49,583 bases of DNA from UMGS1696 sp964634795 (GTDB taxonomy: Bacteria > Bacillota > Clostridia > Oscillospirales > CAG-272). Position numbers and translations under genes: made by a program. The stretch is from NCBI GenBank assembly GCA_964634795.1, contig CAZWLL010000011.1, positions 1 through 49,583 of the forward strand. Direction: 5' to 3'. The notes under the pieces are model-generated. The model saw only the letters and a list, made by a program, of their open reading frames with translations, searched no databases and had not been told where the DNA came from. Shown here piece by piece: positions 33,306-41,771 of the stretch. Positions within the stretch are counted from its first letter, which is position 1. Every line of letters begins with the position of its first letter.

Positions 33306-35924
33306 ATGAGAGAAGATATACGCAGCTTTTTGCTTGATGTTGAAAAACCCGGAAGATATACAGGTGATGAAACAAACAGTGTTTACAAGGATTTAAGCAA
33401 GGTTAATATGCGTGTGGCATTTTGCTATCCCGATACATATGAGATAGGTATGTCCAACCTCGGTATGCGTATTTTGTGTGAATGCTTCAATAAAATCGAC
33501 GATGTTTGGTGCGAAAGAGTGTATGCGCCGTGGGTCGATATGGAAGATGAAATGCGTAAAAGAAATATCCCTTTATTTACGCATGAAAGCGGAGATTCGG
33601 TCGGAGATTTTGATGTCGTTGCTTTTACAATGCAGTACGAGCTGTGCTACACGAATATTTTAAACATGCTTGACTTAGCTGGAATACCGATAAAATCCGA
33701 GGACAGAGGCGAGAATGATCCGATAATCATAGCAGGCGGACCTTGTTCTTATAACTCCGAGCCTATGGCGGAATTTATTGATGTGTTTGCCATAGGTGAA
33801 GGTGAGGAAGAACTGCAGGAGTTTGCGAGACTCTTTTTGGATATGAAGAAGAACGGTACATATACCAAAAAAGACTTTCTCTACAAATGCGCTACCGAGC
33901 TTAAGGGATTTTATGTGCCTTCACTGTATGAAATAAAATACCACGACGACGGCACGATAGCGGCAATAATACCGGCTGATGAAAATGTACCGAAGGTAGT
34001 AACAAAGAGAGTTATAGAGGATTTCGATAAGTGCATACCGCCCTTAAATCCTGTTTTACCGAATATCGAAACCGTGCATGACAGGGTAACGATGGAGGTT
34101 TTTCGCGGATGCATCAGAGGCTGCAGATTCTGCCAGGCAGGTATGGTTTGCCGTCCCGTGCGTGAGAGAAGTCCGGAAACATTGGATTGCATAGCTAAAA
34201 CGATGATTAACAACAGCGGATATGACGAAATATCTCTTTCGTCACTGTCTATTTCGGATTATACGAAGATAAGCGAATTAACCGATAATTTGTTGAGCTG
34301 GACAAACGAAAAGATGATAAATCTTTCATTACCGTCCATGCGTGCGGACAGTTTTACAAAAGAGCTTATGGATAAAATCGCCACAGTGCGTCAAACAACG
34401 CTTACCTTTGCTCCCGAGGCGGGAACACAGCGTCTTCGTGATGTTATCAACAAAAACATTACCGAAGAAGAGATACTTCGAGCATGTTCCGTAGCTTATT
34501 CCGCAGGAAAAAACCAGATAAAGCTTTATTTTATGGATGGACTTCCTTATGAAACATATGAAGACATTGAGGGTATAGCGACATTAGCTACACATGTAGT
34601 TGACGAATATTATCGTACGCCCGACCGTCATAAGGGAAGACAGCCCCAGGTAACTTTATCTGTAGCATGTTTTATTCCCAAGCCTTTTACACCGTTCCAG
34701 TGGGAAGGTCAAAATACTCTCGAAGAGTTGTGCGCTAAGCAGGATTTTCTTTCATCTAAGATAAAAGACAGAAAAGTGCGCTATAATTATCACGATGCTA
34801 ATGTTTCGCGTATAGAGGCTGTTTTTGCGAGAGGGGACAGAAGATTATCGAAAGCACTTGAAGAAGCGGCTCGCCGTCATGTTCGTTTTGATGCATGGGA
34901 AGAACATTTCAGCTATGATAATTGGATGGATATATTTGACACAGTAGGTATAGATCCCGCATTTTATGCCAACAGAAATATACCGGATGACGAAATTTTA
35001 CCGTGGGATATGCTTTCATGCGGCGTTTCGAAGGAGTTTTTACTTTCAGAAAGACACAAGGCACAAAAAGCAGTTGCAACACCTTCATGCAAGGAAAAAT
35101 GCTCAGGCTGCGGCGTGAATAAGCTTGTAGATAAGAAATATTGCCGTTGGTGTCCCGGACATCCCGAAAGCTCTGACAGCGCCGGAAGAATTACATCCGA
35201 TAAAGTATTCCCGACACGTGAAGAGACAATGAAAAATACAATAAAGCCCGCAAGATATATCAGAATCAGATTCCGTAAATTCGGCGCAATGCTGTATATA
35301 TCACATTTGGATCTCACCAAAACCATAATGAGGTCTGTTGTTCGCTCCGGATTGCCTGTATATTATACAGAAGGCTACAATCCTAAGCCGAAGCTTGTAT
35401 TTGCCACACCTTTGTCGGTCGGATGCGGCGGAGAAGAGGAAATACTCGATATCAGACTTATGAAGGCTGTCGGCAACGAGGAAATAATGCAGAAGCTGAG
35501 CAGTGTTATGCCGAACGGTATTGAAATCACACGTGTGTACGAGCAGAAGGGAAAGCTCACGGATATTAAGTGGGCTGAATGCGAGATTAAATTCGGTATT
35601 ATCGGCGGTGCGGTAGAACTCAGTGAGAGCGAATGTGCCGATATGAGCAAAATGTTCGATGAGCCTTACGTTATCATGAAAAGAAGCAAGAGCGGTGAGA
35701 AGGAGTGCGACATTTCACAGTTAATAAAGGGAATAACCGCTGTATGCGCAGATGGTGAGCTTACAGTAAATGTTATTACATCGGCGGATGCTGAAAACTA
35801 TTTGAACCCCGAGTATGCCGCGAAAGCAATTGAAGGAAAATATAAGCTCGGTGGAGAAAACAGCTGGCATGTCATCACACGAAAGAAGCTGCTGCTGTCT
35901 GACGGCGAGACGGAGTTCATCTGA
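33306..35924 (+). CDS. TIGR03960 B12-binding radical SAM protein fused to TIGR03936 (DUF2344)
   Basis: An 872-residue cytoplasmic fusion. Residues 1-600 form a TIGR03960-type radical SAM enzyme with an N-terminal B12-binding-like Rossmann region and the cluster motif C269-x3-C273-x2-C276. A cysteine-rich knot follows (CKEKCSGCGVNK...CRWCPG, about residues 595-620). The remainder, from about 645, is the TIGR03936/DUF2344 radical-SAM-associated domain (RIRFRKFGAMLYISHLD). In many genomes these are two adjacent genes beside rne/rng, rplU and rpmA; here they are fused and those genes are absent downstream. The reaction is unknown; the usual neighbourhood suggests RNA or ribosome modification. TAGGAG precedes the ATG. 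Confidence 0.93.
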   Translation: MREDIRSFLLDVEKPGRYTGDETNSVYKDLSKVNMRVAFCYPDTYEIGMSNLGMRILCECFNKIDDVWCERVYAPWVDMEDEMRKRNIPLFTHESGDSVGDFDVVAFTMQYELCYTNILNMLDLAGIPIKSEDRGENDPIIIAGGPCSYNSEPMAEFIDVFAIGEGEEELQEFARLFLDMKKNGTYTKKDFLYKCATELKGFYVPSLYEIKYHDDGTIAAIIPADENVPKVVTKRVIEDFDKCIPPLNPVLPNIETVHDRVTMEVFRGCIRGCRFCQAGMVCRPVRERSPETLDCIAKTMINNSGYDEISLSSLSISDYTKISELTDNLLSWTNEKMINLSLPSMRADSFTKELMDKIATVRQTTLTFAPEAGTQRLRDVINKNITEEEILRACSVAYSAGKNQIKLYFMDGLPYETYEDIEGIATLATHVVDEYYRTPDRHKGRQPQVTLSVACFIPKPFTPFQWEGQNTLEELCAKQDFLSSKIKDRKVRYNYHDANVSRIEAVFARGDRRLSKALEEAARRHVRFDAWEEHFSYDNWMDIFDTVGIDPAFYANRNIPDDEILPWDMLSCGVSKEFLLSERHKAQKAVATPSCKEKCSGCGVNKLVDKKYCRWCPGHPESSDSAGRITSDKVFPTREETMKNTIKPARYIRIRFRKFGAMLYISHLDLTKTIMRSVVRSGLPVYYTEGYNPKPKLVFATPLSVGCGGEEEILDIRLMKAVGNEEIMQKLSSVMPNGIEITRVYEQKGKLTDIKWAECEIKFGIIGGAVELSESECADMSKMFDEPYVIMKRSKSGEKECDISQLIKGITAVCADGELTVNVITSADAENYLNPEYAAKAIEGKYKLGGENSWHVITRKKLLLSDGETEFI

Positions 35925-35941
35925 TTTACGGACTATACAAA

Positions 35942-36001
35942 ATACAGATATCCCCCAACACCCGCAAATAAGTGACTGCAGGTATTGGGGGATATCTGTA
36001 T
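35942..36001. terminator. Long hairpin between convergent genes
   Basis: ATACAGATATCCCCCAA and its exact complement (17 bp) enclose an interior that continues the pairing imperfectly (ACCCGCA/TGCAGGT). It lies between a plus-strand and a minus-strand stop codon, so it probably ends both transcripts, although no T tract follows on either side. Confidence 0.65.
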
Positions 36002-36025
36002 AGTTAAGGCGTCATAATGTTATAT

Positions 36026-37492
36026 TCAGCCTTGTACATCCTTCAGTGCTTCGATTGCTTCCGCAGACTTTTTATCGAACTGTTCCTGAAGACTTTCGGT
36101 CATAGAAACAAGCTGTTCCGCGCCGCTATTTTGAACGCTTGAGAGGAATTGGTTGTATACATTCCATGAGCCGTAGCATGTTGAGTAGTCGAATGTACGG
36201 TTAGCGGTTAAAATGTCAATCATTTCGGTGGTATCCTCATCACGAGCGATTTTGCCTTTGAGTGTTGTTTCGTAGTATGCATCGGTGAGGTATGCGTCGG
36301 AGTAAATTGCCATTGCTTCAGTGATATCGCCTATAACATCACGATGCGAAGCTGCTGTCTGAGGTATACACATAGCCTGAGCCGTTGCTTCCATAGAGCA
36401 GGTGTAATAGCCTTGACTTTCATCGCGCATCGGGAAGGGAAGTACACCAAACGGATTTTCCATTTTGTCACGCAAATCCTCGATAGAACCGAGCTGCATT
36501 ATGTAGAACAGAGCCATGTCGGTGTAGAAGCTGTTGTAACCCCATTCATCATTGTTGACAATTACAGTCAGGTTTTCATCGTTAAGCATTGACGCAACCT
36601 TTTCTGTGATACTGATGACATCGTCTGAAGCGGTGTTCAGTACAAACTTTGTTTCTCCGTTATCATCGCTGAGGTATACGAGCTGTGTGCCTGCTCCGTC
36701 AACTAAAGATAAGTATTGACCTATACCCGTAACAAGACCGTACATGTCACCTTCATTTCGTGTACCGTCACCGTTTGCATCCGACGCGACAGCTTCCATC
36801 ATTTCAGCCATTTTGTCAAGCGTCCATTTTTGCTCACGAACGAGCGTATACGGGTTGTCCAATGAATTGCGTTCTATAAGTGTATTGTTGAAGAATAATG
36901 CACTGCATCCTTCCATAGTGTGAATGTTAGTGTCATTGCAGGCGAAAAACAATCTTCCGTTGAAAGTGAATGCGTCAACCGAGTTGCTGTCCCACCATGC
37001 GGGATCGAAGGACAATGCTTCAAATGAGCGTAAATCCAATAAGTTTCCAGATTCGGCCATCGGCAGACAGTTGTTGATTCGTTCCCATACCTGATCATAT
37101 TCGTCGGAACCAGAGCTTACTGATTTTTTTACATATTGGGGAGCTCCCGTTGTTTCTTCAAGCGAAATCTTAACATTGTAAAGCTCTTCAATGAATGTTT
37201 TGCGCTCGTAAACCGTATCGTTGATAACTTCTCCTGTTATTTCGTCGGCGTCCAATGAAATAACCCACCAGTTTGAGTTGATATCTCCGAGCATTCTGAA
37301 GGCGTATCCGCTGTAATCCTTACTCTGAAGAGCTTCAAGCGCCGATGTTTCTGTCTCGGTCTCAGTCTCGACAACATCATCGACAGCTTGGGCGGATGAA
37401 GTGTCGGCTGTATCGGAGTTTTGGGCTTCTCCGCAGCTTACAGAAGAAACAAGGAATAATGCGGCAAGTAATAAACACAGTATTCGTTTCAT
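36026..37492 (-). CDS. Lipoprotein extracellular solute-binding protein
   Basis: A 488-residue family 1-type solute-binding protein. The signal peptide ends in a lipobox with C20 (SSVSC), followed by a Ser/Thr/Glu-rich tether. The body shows bacterial sugar-binding features such as WTLDKMAEM and the calcium-loop-like DANGDGTRNEGDMYG. It is a paralogue of the protein at 41772-43277, sharing overall layout and those segments at low identity. No permease or ATPase gene adjoins it, so it must work with a transporter encoded elsewhere, act as a sensor partner, or have another role. AAGGAGA precedes the ATG. Confidence 0.88.
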   Translation of the reverse strand: MKRILCLLLAALFLVSSVSCGEAQNSDTADTSSAQAVDDVVETETETETSALEALQSKDYSGYAFRMLGDINSNWWVISLDADEITGEVINDTVYERKTFIEELYNVKISLEETTGAPQYVKKSVSSGSDEYDQVWERINNCLPMAESGNLLDLRSFEALSFDPAWWDSNSVDAFTFNGRLFFACNDTNIHTMEGCSALFFNNTLIERNSLDNPYTLVREQKWTLDKMAEMMEAVASDANGDGTRNEGDMYGLVTGIGQYLSLVDGAGTQLVYLSDDNGETKFVLNTASDDVISITEKVASMLNDENLTVIVNNDEWGYNSFYTDMALFYIMQLGSIEDLRDKMENPFGVLPFPMRDESQGYYTCSMEATAQAMCIPQTAASHRDVIGDITEAMAIYSDAYLTDAYYETTLKGKIARDEDTTEMIDILTANRTFDYSTCYGSWNVYNQFLSSVQNSGAEQLVSMTESLQEQFDKKSAEAIEALKDVQG

Positions 37493-37575
37493 GTTTCTGA
37501 TTCTCCTTGTAATAAAAAATGATATATGTCATGTCTTTGAAGATTAATGCGCAGTAAAACATGTTTAGTTCGAAA

Positions 37576-37593
37576 TCACATATCGGTACCTCC
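37576..37593 (-). promoter_or_regulatory. Start-stop codon pair in the leader of the solute-binding gene
   Basis: On the minus strand GGAGGT is followed after six bases by ATG-TGA, the shortest possible reading frame, about 85 bases before the real start. It has a better Shine-Dalgarno than many genes here. Its use is untested. Confidence 0.35.
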
Positions 37594-37622
37594 ATATATA
37601 AGTTTATATCCGTTCAATTCGT

Positions 37623-37651
37623 ATTTTAACACGATAAAAATGTATTGTCAA
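37623..37651 (-). promoter_or_regulatory. Promoter of the solute-binding protein gene
   Basis: On the minus strand: TTGACA, 17 bases, TAAAAT. It implies a leader of about 125 bases. Other bases in 37493-37900 hold no gene. Confidence 0.8.
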
Positions 37652-37758
37652 TGAAAAAGACTAAATAACAATATAAAATTGTCAGAATTAGAAATACAAT
37701 GACTTTATATTTATGCAAAATGGCAATTAAATATTTGCATGAATCGTTTTTTCATTAT

Positions 37759-37797
37759 AAAAAACGGTTTCCATCAAGCATAATGATAGAAACCGTT
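37759..37797 (-). terminator. Terminator after the minus-strand methyltransferase
   Basis: On the minus strand AACGGTTTCTATC pairs with GATGGAAACCGTT (one mismatch) and ends in T6. Confidence 0.8.
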
Positions 37798-37900
37798 CGA
37801 ATAACTATAAACCAATATCCACCGCGGGCGATTAAATTCAAAGTCAGAAAGAGGAGGCGGTTTGTTCCTTGAAATTTAAACTGAACAATATCCGCCGATA

Positions 37901-38695
37901 TTAGTCAAACATATCATGATTACGTTTTTTACCGATTAAAATTCCGCGCATGCAGTATTTCGCAACCAGCGGATCCTCGCATGTTTCGATTTGAACCTTA
38001 ACAAAGTTGCGGTATTCTTCATCGCTCATTGCGTTTATTTCATCGATCATGTTGTAGAGAAGGGCATAAGTAGACGCTACGGTTATTATCTCGATTCCGT
38101 ATTCACGGGCTATATCGGTCATCTCATCGAGCATCATTCCGTAGAAGTTGTTGCATTTATGATTCTTTTCGACATCGGCAAGCTTGCGGTAAGCTCTCAC
38201 TTTGTCGAGAGGGTTTTCGGTTCGCATAGCATTGAAATATTGACCGAGGGTCATAGCCATGGGGGTCATGTATGTGTATGCAATGTATCCCTCGGGCTTT
38301 AACACACGCATGGATTCCTTGACTATTGTTTCACGTTCGGCTCTTGTGGAAGCATGATAGAGAGGACCCATTGATACCAATATATCAAAGCTTTCCGAAT
38401 CAAACTGAGCAAGACTTCTCGGACTGGAACAGTATATGTTTTCAAGTGAAGATGACTTTGGAGAGGCTTTAAGCAGTTCGTAATGCTCTTCGAGAAGATC
38501 TCCTGCTGTTACTGAGTATCCCTTCTCGGCAAATTTGAATGCGAATGTACCTGTTCCGGCTGCCGTGTCGATTACTTTTCCTGATTTAGGCAGATATTTA
38601 TCGAATAAATATTCGATAACTTCTGTTTCTGCGGAGGTGAGTCGGTCTGAATTGTGTTCTTCTCTGAACAGACCGTAATATTCAAACATATCCAT
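37901..38695 (-). CDS. Class I SAM-dependent methyltransferase
   Basis: A 264-residue Methyltransf_11/25-type enzyme. SAM-binding motif I is VIDTAAGTGTFAF, followed by the acidic residue in TAGDLLEEH and motif IV in DILVSMGPLYH. The substrate is unknown. The ATG at 38695 has GGAG seven bases upstream, whereas the TTG at 38719 has none. It stands alone on the minus strand with a terminator after it, next to a divergent promoter for the 3D-domain gene. The second half (VRAYRKLADVEKN to the end) is helical and not diagnostic. Confidence 0.85.
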   Translation of the reverse strand: MDMFEYYGLFREEHNSDRLTSAETEVIEYLFDKYLPKSGKVIDTAAGTGTFAFKFAEKGYSVTAGDLLEEHYELLKASPKSSSLENIYCSSPRSLAQFDSESFDILVSMGPLYHASTRAERETIVKESMRVLKPEGYIAYTYMTPMAMTLGQYFNAMRTENPLDKVRAYRKLADVEKNHKCNNFYGMMLDEMTDIAREYGIEIITVASTYALLYNMIDEINAMSDEEYRNFVKVQIETCEDPLVAKYCMRGILIGKKRNHDMFD

Positions 38696-38852
38696 AAAAT
38701 TTCTCCGTTGTTTTGACAAATTATAATATTTTGTGAAAAGCAGGCATCATAAACAAAAACTAAGTGCGAACCTTCTCCAAATACATCTTAGCATAAAAAT
38801 ACGTAGATGTCAATAACTTTTCATAAAGATGAAAGATAGAAACATTTTTTAC

Positions 38853-38881
38853 TTGTAATTGTGTGATGTGTATGTTATAAT
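38853..38881 (+). promoter_or_regulatory. Promoter of the 3D-domain protein gene
   Basis: TTGTAA (38853-38858), a 17-base spacer and TATAAT (38876-38881). Confidence 0.7.
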
Positions 38882-38903
38882 TTATTATAGGATAGTTTAC
38901 ACA

Positions 38904-38977
38904 TGAGCGGTGAAGAACGAGTTTAATGTCCATCACTCGCGAATTTGATTACAAATGATAAAAGATGTTAACGCTCA
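38904..38977 (+). other. Leader with alternative hairpins before the 3D-domain gene
   Basis: TGAGCG (38904-38909) can pair with CGCTCA (38972-38977), while GCGGTGA (38907-38913) can pair with TCACTCGC (38933-38940, one bulge). The two pairings share three bases and exclude each other. No known riboswitch consensus was recognised. Confidence 0.35.
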
Positions 38978-38995
38978 GTAAAAATTGCGGAAAGG

Positions 38996-40459
38996 ATGTT
39001 CAAATTGGAACTGAACGATAAAGAATACCTAAAGGAAGACGGTGTACCGTCAGCAGAAGATAACGATGCACGTGAAGCTGAAGCAAGTCGGGATGATACG
39101 GAAGAGACATCGGTAAAAAACGAAGAGTCCGATGAAATCGCTCACGAATCTGATGATTCCGAAAACGAAGCTACCGAATCAAATTATACGACAGATGAAG
39201 ATGACATTGCTTATGTAGCGGAGAGAATTACCGGAGCACGGCACAGTATGGTTACAACTGCGGCTCCGATAAGAATACGCAAAAACGATGAAACCATGCG
39301 TATGAATTCGCTCAGCAGAATCGTAAACGAGAGTACGGAGAAAAGCGAGACAAACAAGGAAGAAAATGAAAAGAAATCCAAGAAGTTTGTACTTACTACC
39401 GTAATATCGGCTGTAATTATAGCGGTTATTTTCTCGGCGATTATTGCGGGAGTAAATATAGCCGCGAATAAGAACACCGATGCGGACATTACCATAGGTG
39501 ATGTTGTCGAGGATTATGTAAATCTTGAAAGTACGGCAGAAGAAACCGAAACCGAGAAAGCATCCGAGACGGCACGGATAATAAACGAAACCGAGACGGT
39601 TAAGACAGAAGAAACAGAGGAAACAAAAGAAACAGCAGAAGAAGGAACAGGTACCGATTCGATTGAAGAAACCGAAGAAACGGAGACTACGGAACCGGAG
39701 ACGGAACCTGTTGTGAATACTCCGACATATAATGTTGTTCTCGATTTCTACGACAGAGACGACATTGAAATATCAACCGAGAAAATGACATTGAGCAATT
39801 TGCTTGAGCTGTGCGGCATCACGTTAGGAGATAATGAGGTACCGTCGCTTTCGCTTGATTCCGTAATTGCGGCTGATACTACTATTACGATATATAAATA
39901 TGAGTATAAATCGGAAACAGTATCCGAGGTGGTTCCGTACGAATCCATAGCGACCGAAACCGATTTGATTCCGCGCGGGGAGAAAAACTACTCACAATAC
40001 GGAGAAAACGGACAGAAGAATAAATACTATACCGTAGAATATATAAACGGAGAGGAAAACTCACGCACTCTCGATTATGAGGAAACTGTTAGATATCCCG
40101 TTGACGAAATATACGAGGAGGGAGTCGGCGGCTCGTTTGTAGGCTCTGACGGTGTGACATATACATATTCATACAGAAGAGTAGTTCCCGCGACATATTA
40201 TAATATTGAAGGACTTACATACCTCGGTACAATGGCGGACGAGAGTGTCATTGCCGTTGATATGGATAATATTCCGCTCGGAACACGTTTGTATGTTAAA
40301 AACGATACATATGATTTCGGAGTAAGAATCGCTTCGGATATCGGAGGTCAAGTCGATGATTGGGAAATTGATATCTGGCTCTCGAGCAGCAATCCTCAAT
40401 TCGCATCATTCTCACAGGTCGGATATATATATGATATGGAAATTTATTATATAGATTAA
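38996..40459 (+). CDS. Membrane-anchored G5/3D-domain cell-wall protein
   Basis: A 487-residue type II membrane protein. About 125 acidic cytoplasmic residues, a helix (about 131-154), a Glu/Thr-rich spacer, a ubiquitin-like DUF348 domain (around 250-300), a G5 domain (around 305-375) and a C-terminal 3D domain follow in order. The three aspartates that name the 3D fold are visible: D422 (AVDMD), D448 (ASDIGG) and D459 (EIDIW). Such proteins (YabE, Rpf-like) cut or remodel peptidoglycan. The ATG at 38996 directly abuts AAAGG; a TTG at 39005 has better spacing and may be the true start. The serine hydrolase gene follows 16 bases later. Confidence 0.87.
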   Translation: MFKLELNDKEYLKEDGVPSAEDNDAREAEASRDDTEETSVKNEESDEIAHESDDSENEATESNYTTDEDDIAYVAERITGARHSMVTTAAPIRIRKNDETMRMNSLSRIVNESTEKSETNKEENEKKSKKFVLTTVISAVIIAVIFSAIIAGVNIAANKNTDADITIGDVVEDYVNLESTAEETETEKASETARIINETETVKTEETEETKETAEEGTGTDSIEETEETETTEPETEPVVNTPTYNVVLDFYDRDDIEISTEKMTLSNLLELCGITLGDNEVPSLSLDSVIAADTTITIYKYEYKSETVSEVVPYESIATETDLIPRGEKNYSQYGENGQKNKYYTVEYINGEENSRTLDYEETVRYPVDEIYEEGVGGSFVGSDGVTYTYSYRRVVPATYYNIEGLTYLGTMADESVIAVDMDNIPLGTRLYVKNDTYDFGVRIASDIGGQVDDWEIDIWLSSSNPQFASFSQVGYIYDMEIYYID

Positions 40460-40475
40460 ATAAAGGAGAAATGTT

Positions 40476-41612
40476 ATGGATTTTACACCGCTTCGTAAAT
40501 ATCAGGACTACCTGACAAGCTGGAGAATTCCCGGAAATGACTGTATGGTGGTCAAGGACGGAAAAGAAATTTACCGTTATATGTCAGGCTACGCAGACTG
40601 TGAAAAAGGCAAGAAAATATCAGGAGACGAGCTTTATTATTTTTGGTCGGCGTCAAAAGTAATAACCTGTTCTCTCGCGCTTAAGCTGCATGAAGAAGGA
40701 AAGTTTATAATGAACGATAGGCTTTCCGACTACATGCCGGAGTTCGCGGATATGAAAATAAGAAAAAATATTGACGGCAAAGAAGAGCTGGTTAAAGCGG
40801 AAAAACCGATTCTTGTTAAGCATCTTTTCAACATGACCGCAGGCTTCGATTATAACATCTCGACTCCGTATATTGATGAAGTTAAAAAGAAAACAGGCGG
40901 CTTGTGCCCGACAAGGGAAGTCGCAGCTGCCATAGCGAAAAATTCACTTTGCTTTGAACCGGGTGAACACTGGAATTACAGCTTGTGCCACGACGTTCTC
41001 GGAGCGTTTATCGAGGTTGTATCGGGCAAAAAGCTGCGCGACTACGCGAAAGAGGTTTTGTTCGATCCTCTCGGAATGACCGATACCACATACAACATGC
41101 CCTCTGCCGATAAGGTTAGCAGATTTGCCGTACAGTACAACTACAGAGATGACTTGAACAAGTTTCTTCCTACTAACAATACCTGCGGACATTTCTTAGG
41201 CAGTGAATATGATTCGGGCGGCGCTGGAATCGTTTCAAGCTGTGCGGATTATATGAAATTTGCGTCAACTATGGCAAACGGCGGAACGTCGTCAAACGGA
41301 TACAGATATCTTTCTCCCGCAACAGTTGAGCTTATGAGCACAAACACCCTCGGAGAAGTACAGATGAAGGACTTCGGGTGGGGACATCTCATAGGTTATG
41401 GCTACGGTTACGGTGTCAGAACAATGATAAATAAGGCTATATCAGGTTCACTTTCTCCTATAGGTGAATTCGGTTGGGGCGGCGCCGCAGGCGTATGGGT
41501 AATAATCGATACGAAAAATAAGCTTTCCCTCGTATATACTCAGCATATGCTGAACAATCAGGAGAGTATCAATTCACCGAGGCTCAGAAATATTCTGTAC
41601 TCGTGCCTGTGA
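40476..41612 (+). CDS. Serine hydrolase, beta-lactamase-like (family VIII esterase type)
   Basis: A 378-residue cytoplasmic-looking protein of the beta-lactamase/transpeptidase-like fold, without a signal peptide. The nucleophile motif is S58-A-S-K61. The second motif reads Y168-S-L where beta-lactamases have Y-x-N, and the third region reads W334-G-G instead of KTG. This Y-S-L plus WGG pattern is that of EstB-type family VIII carboxylesterases, so ester or amide cleavage is more likely than penicillin resistance. AAAGGAG precedes the ATG. It is cotranscribed with the cell-wall 3D protein, which hints at a wall- or metabolite-derived substrate. Confidence 0.88.
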   Translation: MDFTPLRKYQDYLTSWRIPGNDCMVVKDGKEIYRYMSGYADCEKGKKISGDELYYFWSASKVITCSLALKLHEEGKFIMNDRLSDYMPEFADMKIRKNIDGKEELVKAEKPILVKHLFNMTAGFDYNISTPYIDEVKKKTGGLCPTREVAAAIAKNSLCFEPGEHWNYSLCHDVLGAFIEVVSGKKLRDYAKEVLFDPLGMTDTTYNMPSADKVSRFAVQYNYRDDLNKFLPTNNTCGHFLGSEYDSGGAGIVSSCADYMKFASTMANGGTSSNGYRYLSPATVELMSTNTLGEVQMKDFGWGHLIGYGYGYGVRTMINKAISGSLSPIGEFGWGGAAGVWVIIDTKNKLSLVYTQHMLNNQESINSPRLRNILYSCL

Positions 41613-41699
41613 TGTCATTATATGACAGCGACAAAAATAGCTCCAATATAAACCGCGTGTAAATAATGTGAAAATCAGGTATAATTTTTTCACGTGTTA

Positions 41700-41728
41700 T
41701 TGTATGATATTTACAGATATGATATAAT
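41700..41728 (+). promoter_or_regulatory. Promoter of the second solute-binding gene
   Basis: TTGTAT (41700-41705), a 17-base spacer and TATAAT (41723-41728). Confidence 0.7.
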
Positions 41729-41771
41729 ATTAACAGTCAACAAATGCGAATTAATAGGAGTAGAAAAAGTT

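Noticed and set aside
40476..41612. Beta-lactamase target of the BlaI/BlaR pair
   Set aside because: It lies 25 kb away, lacks the Y-x-N and KTG motifs, and no TACA/TGTA operator was seen before its operon.
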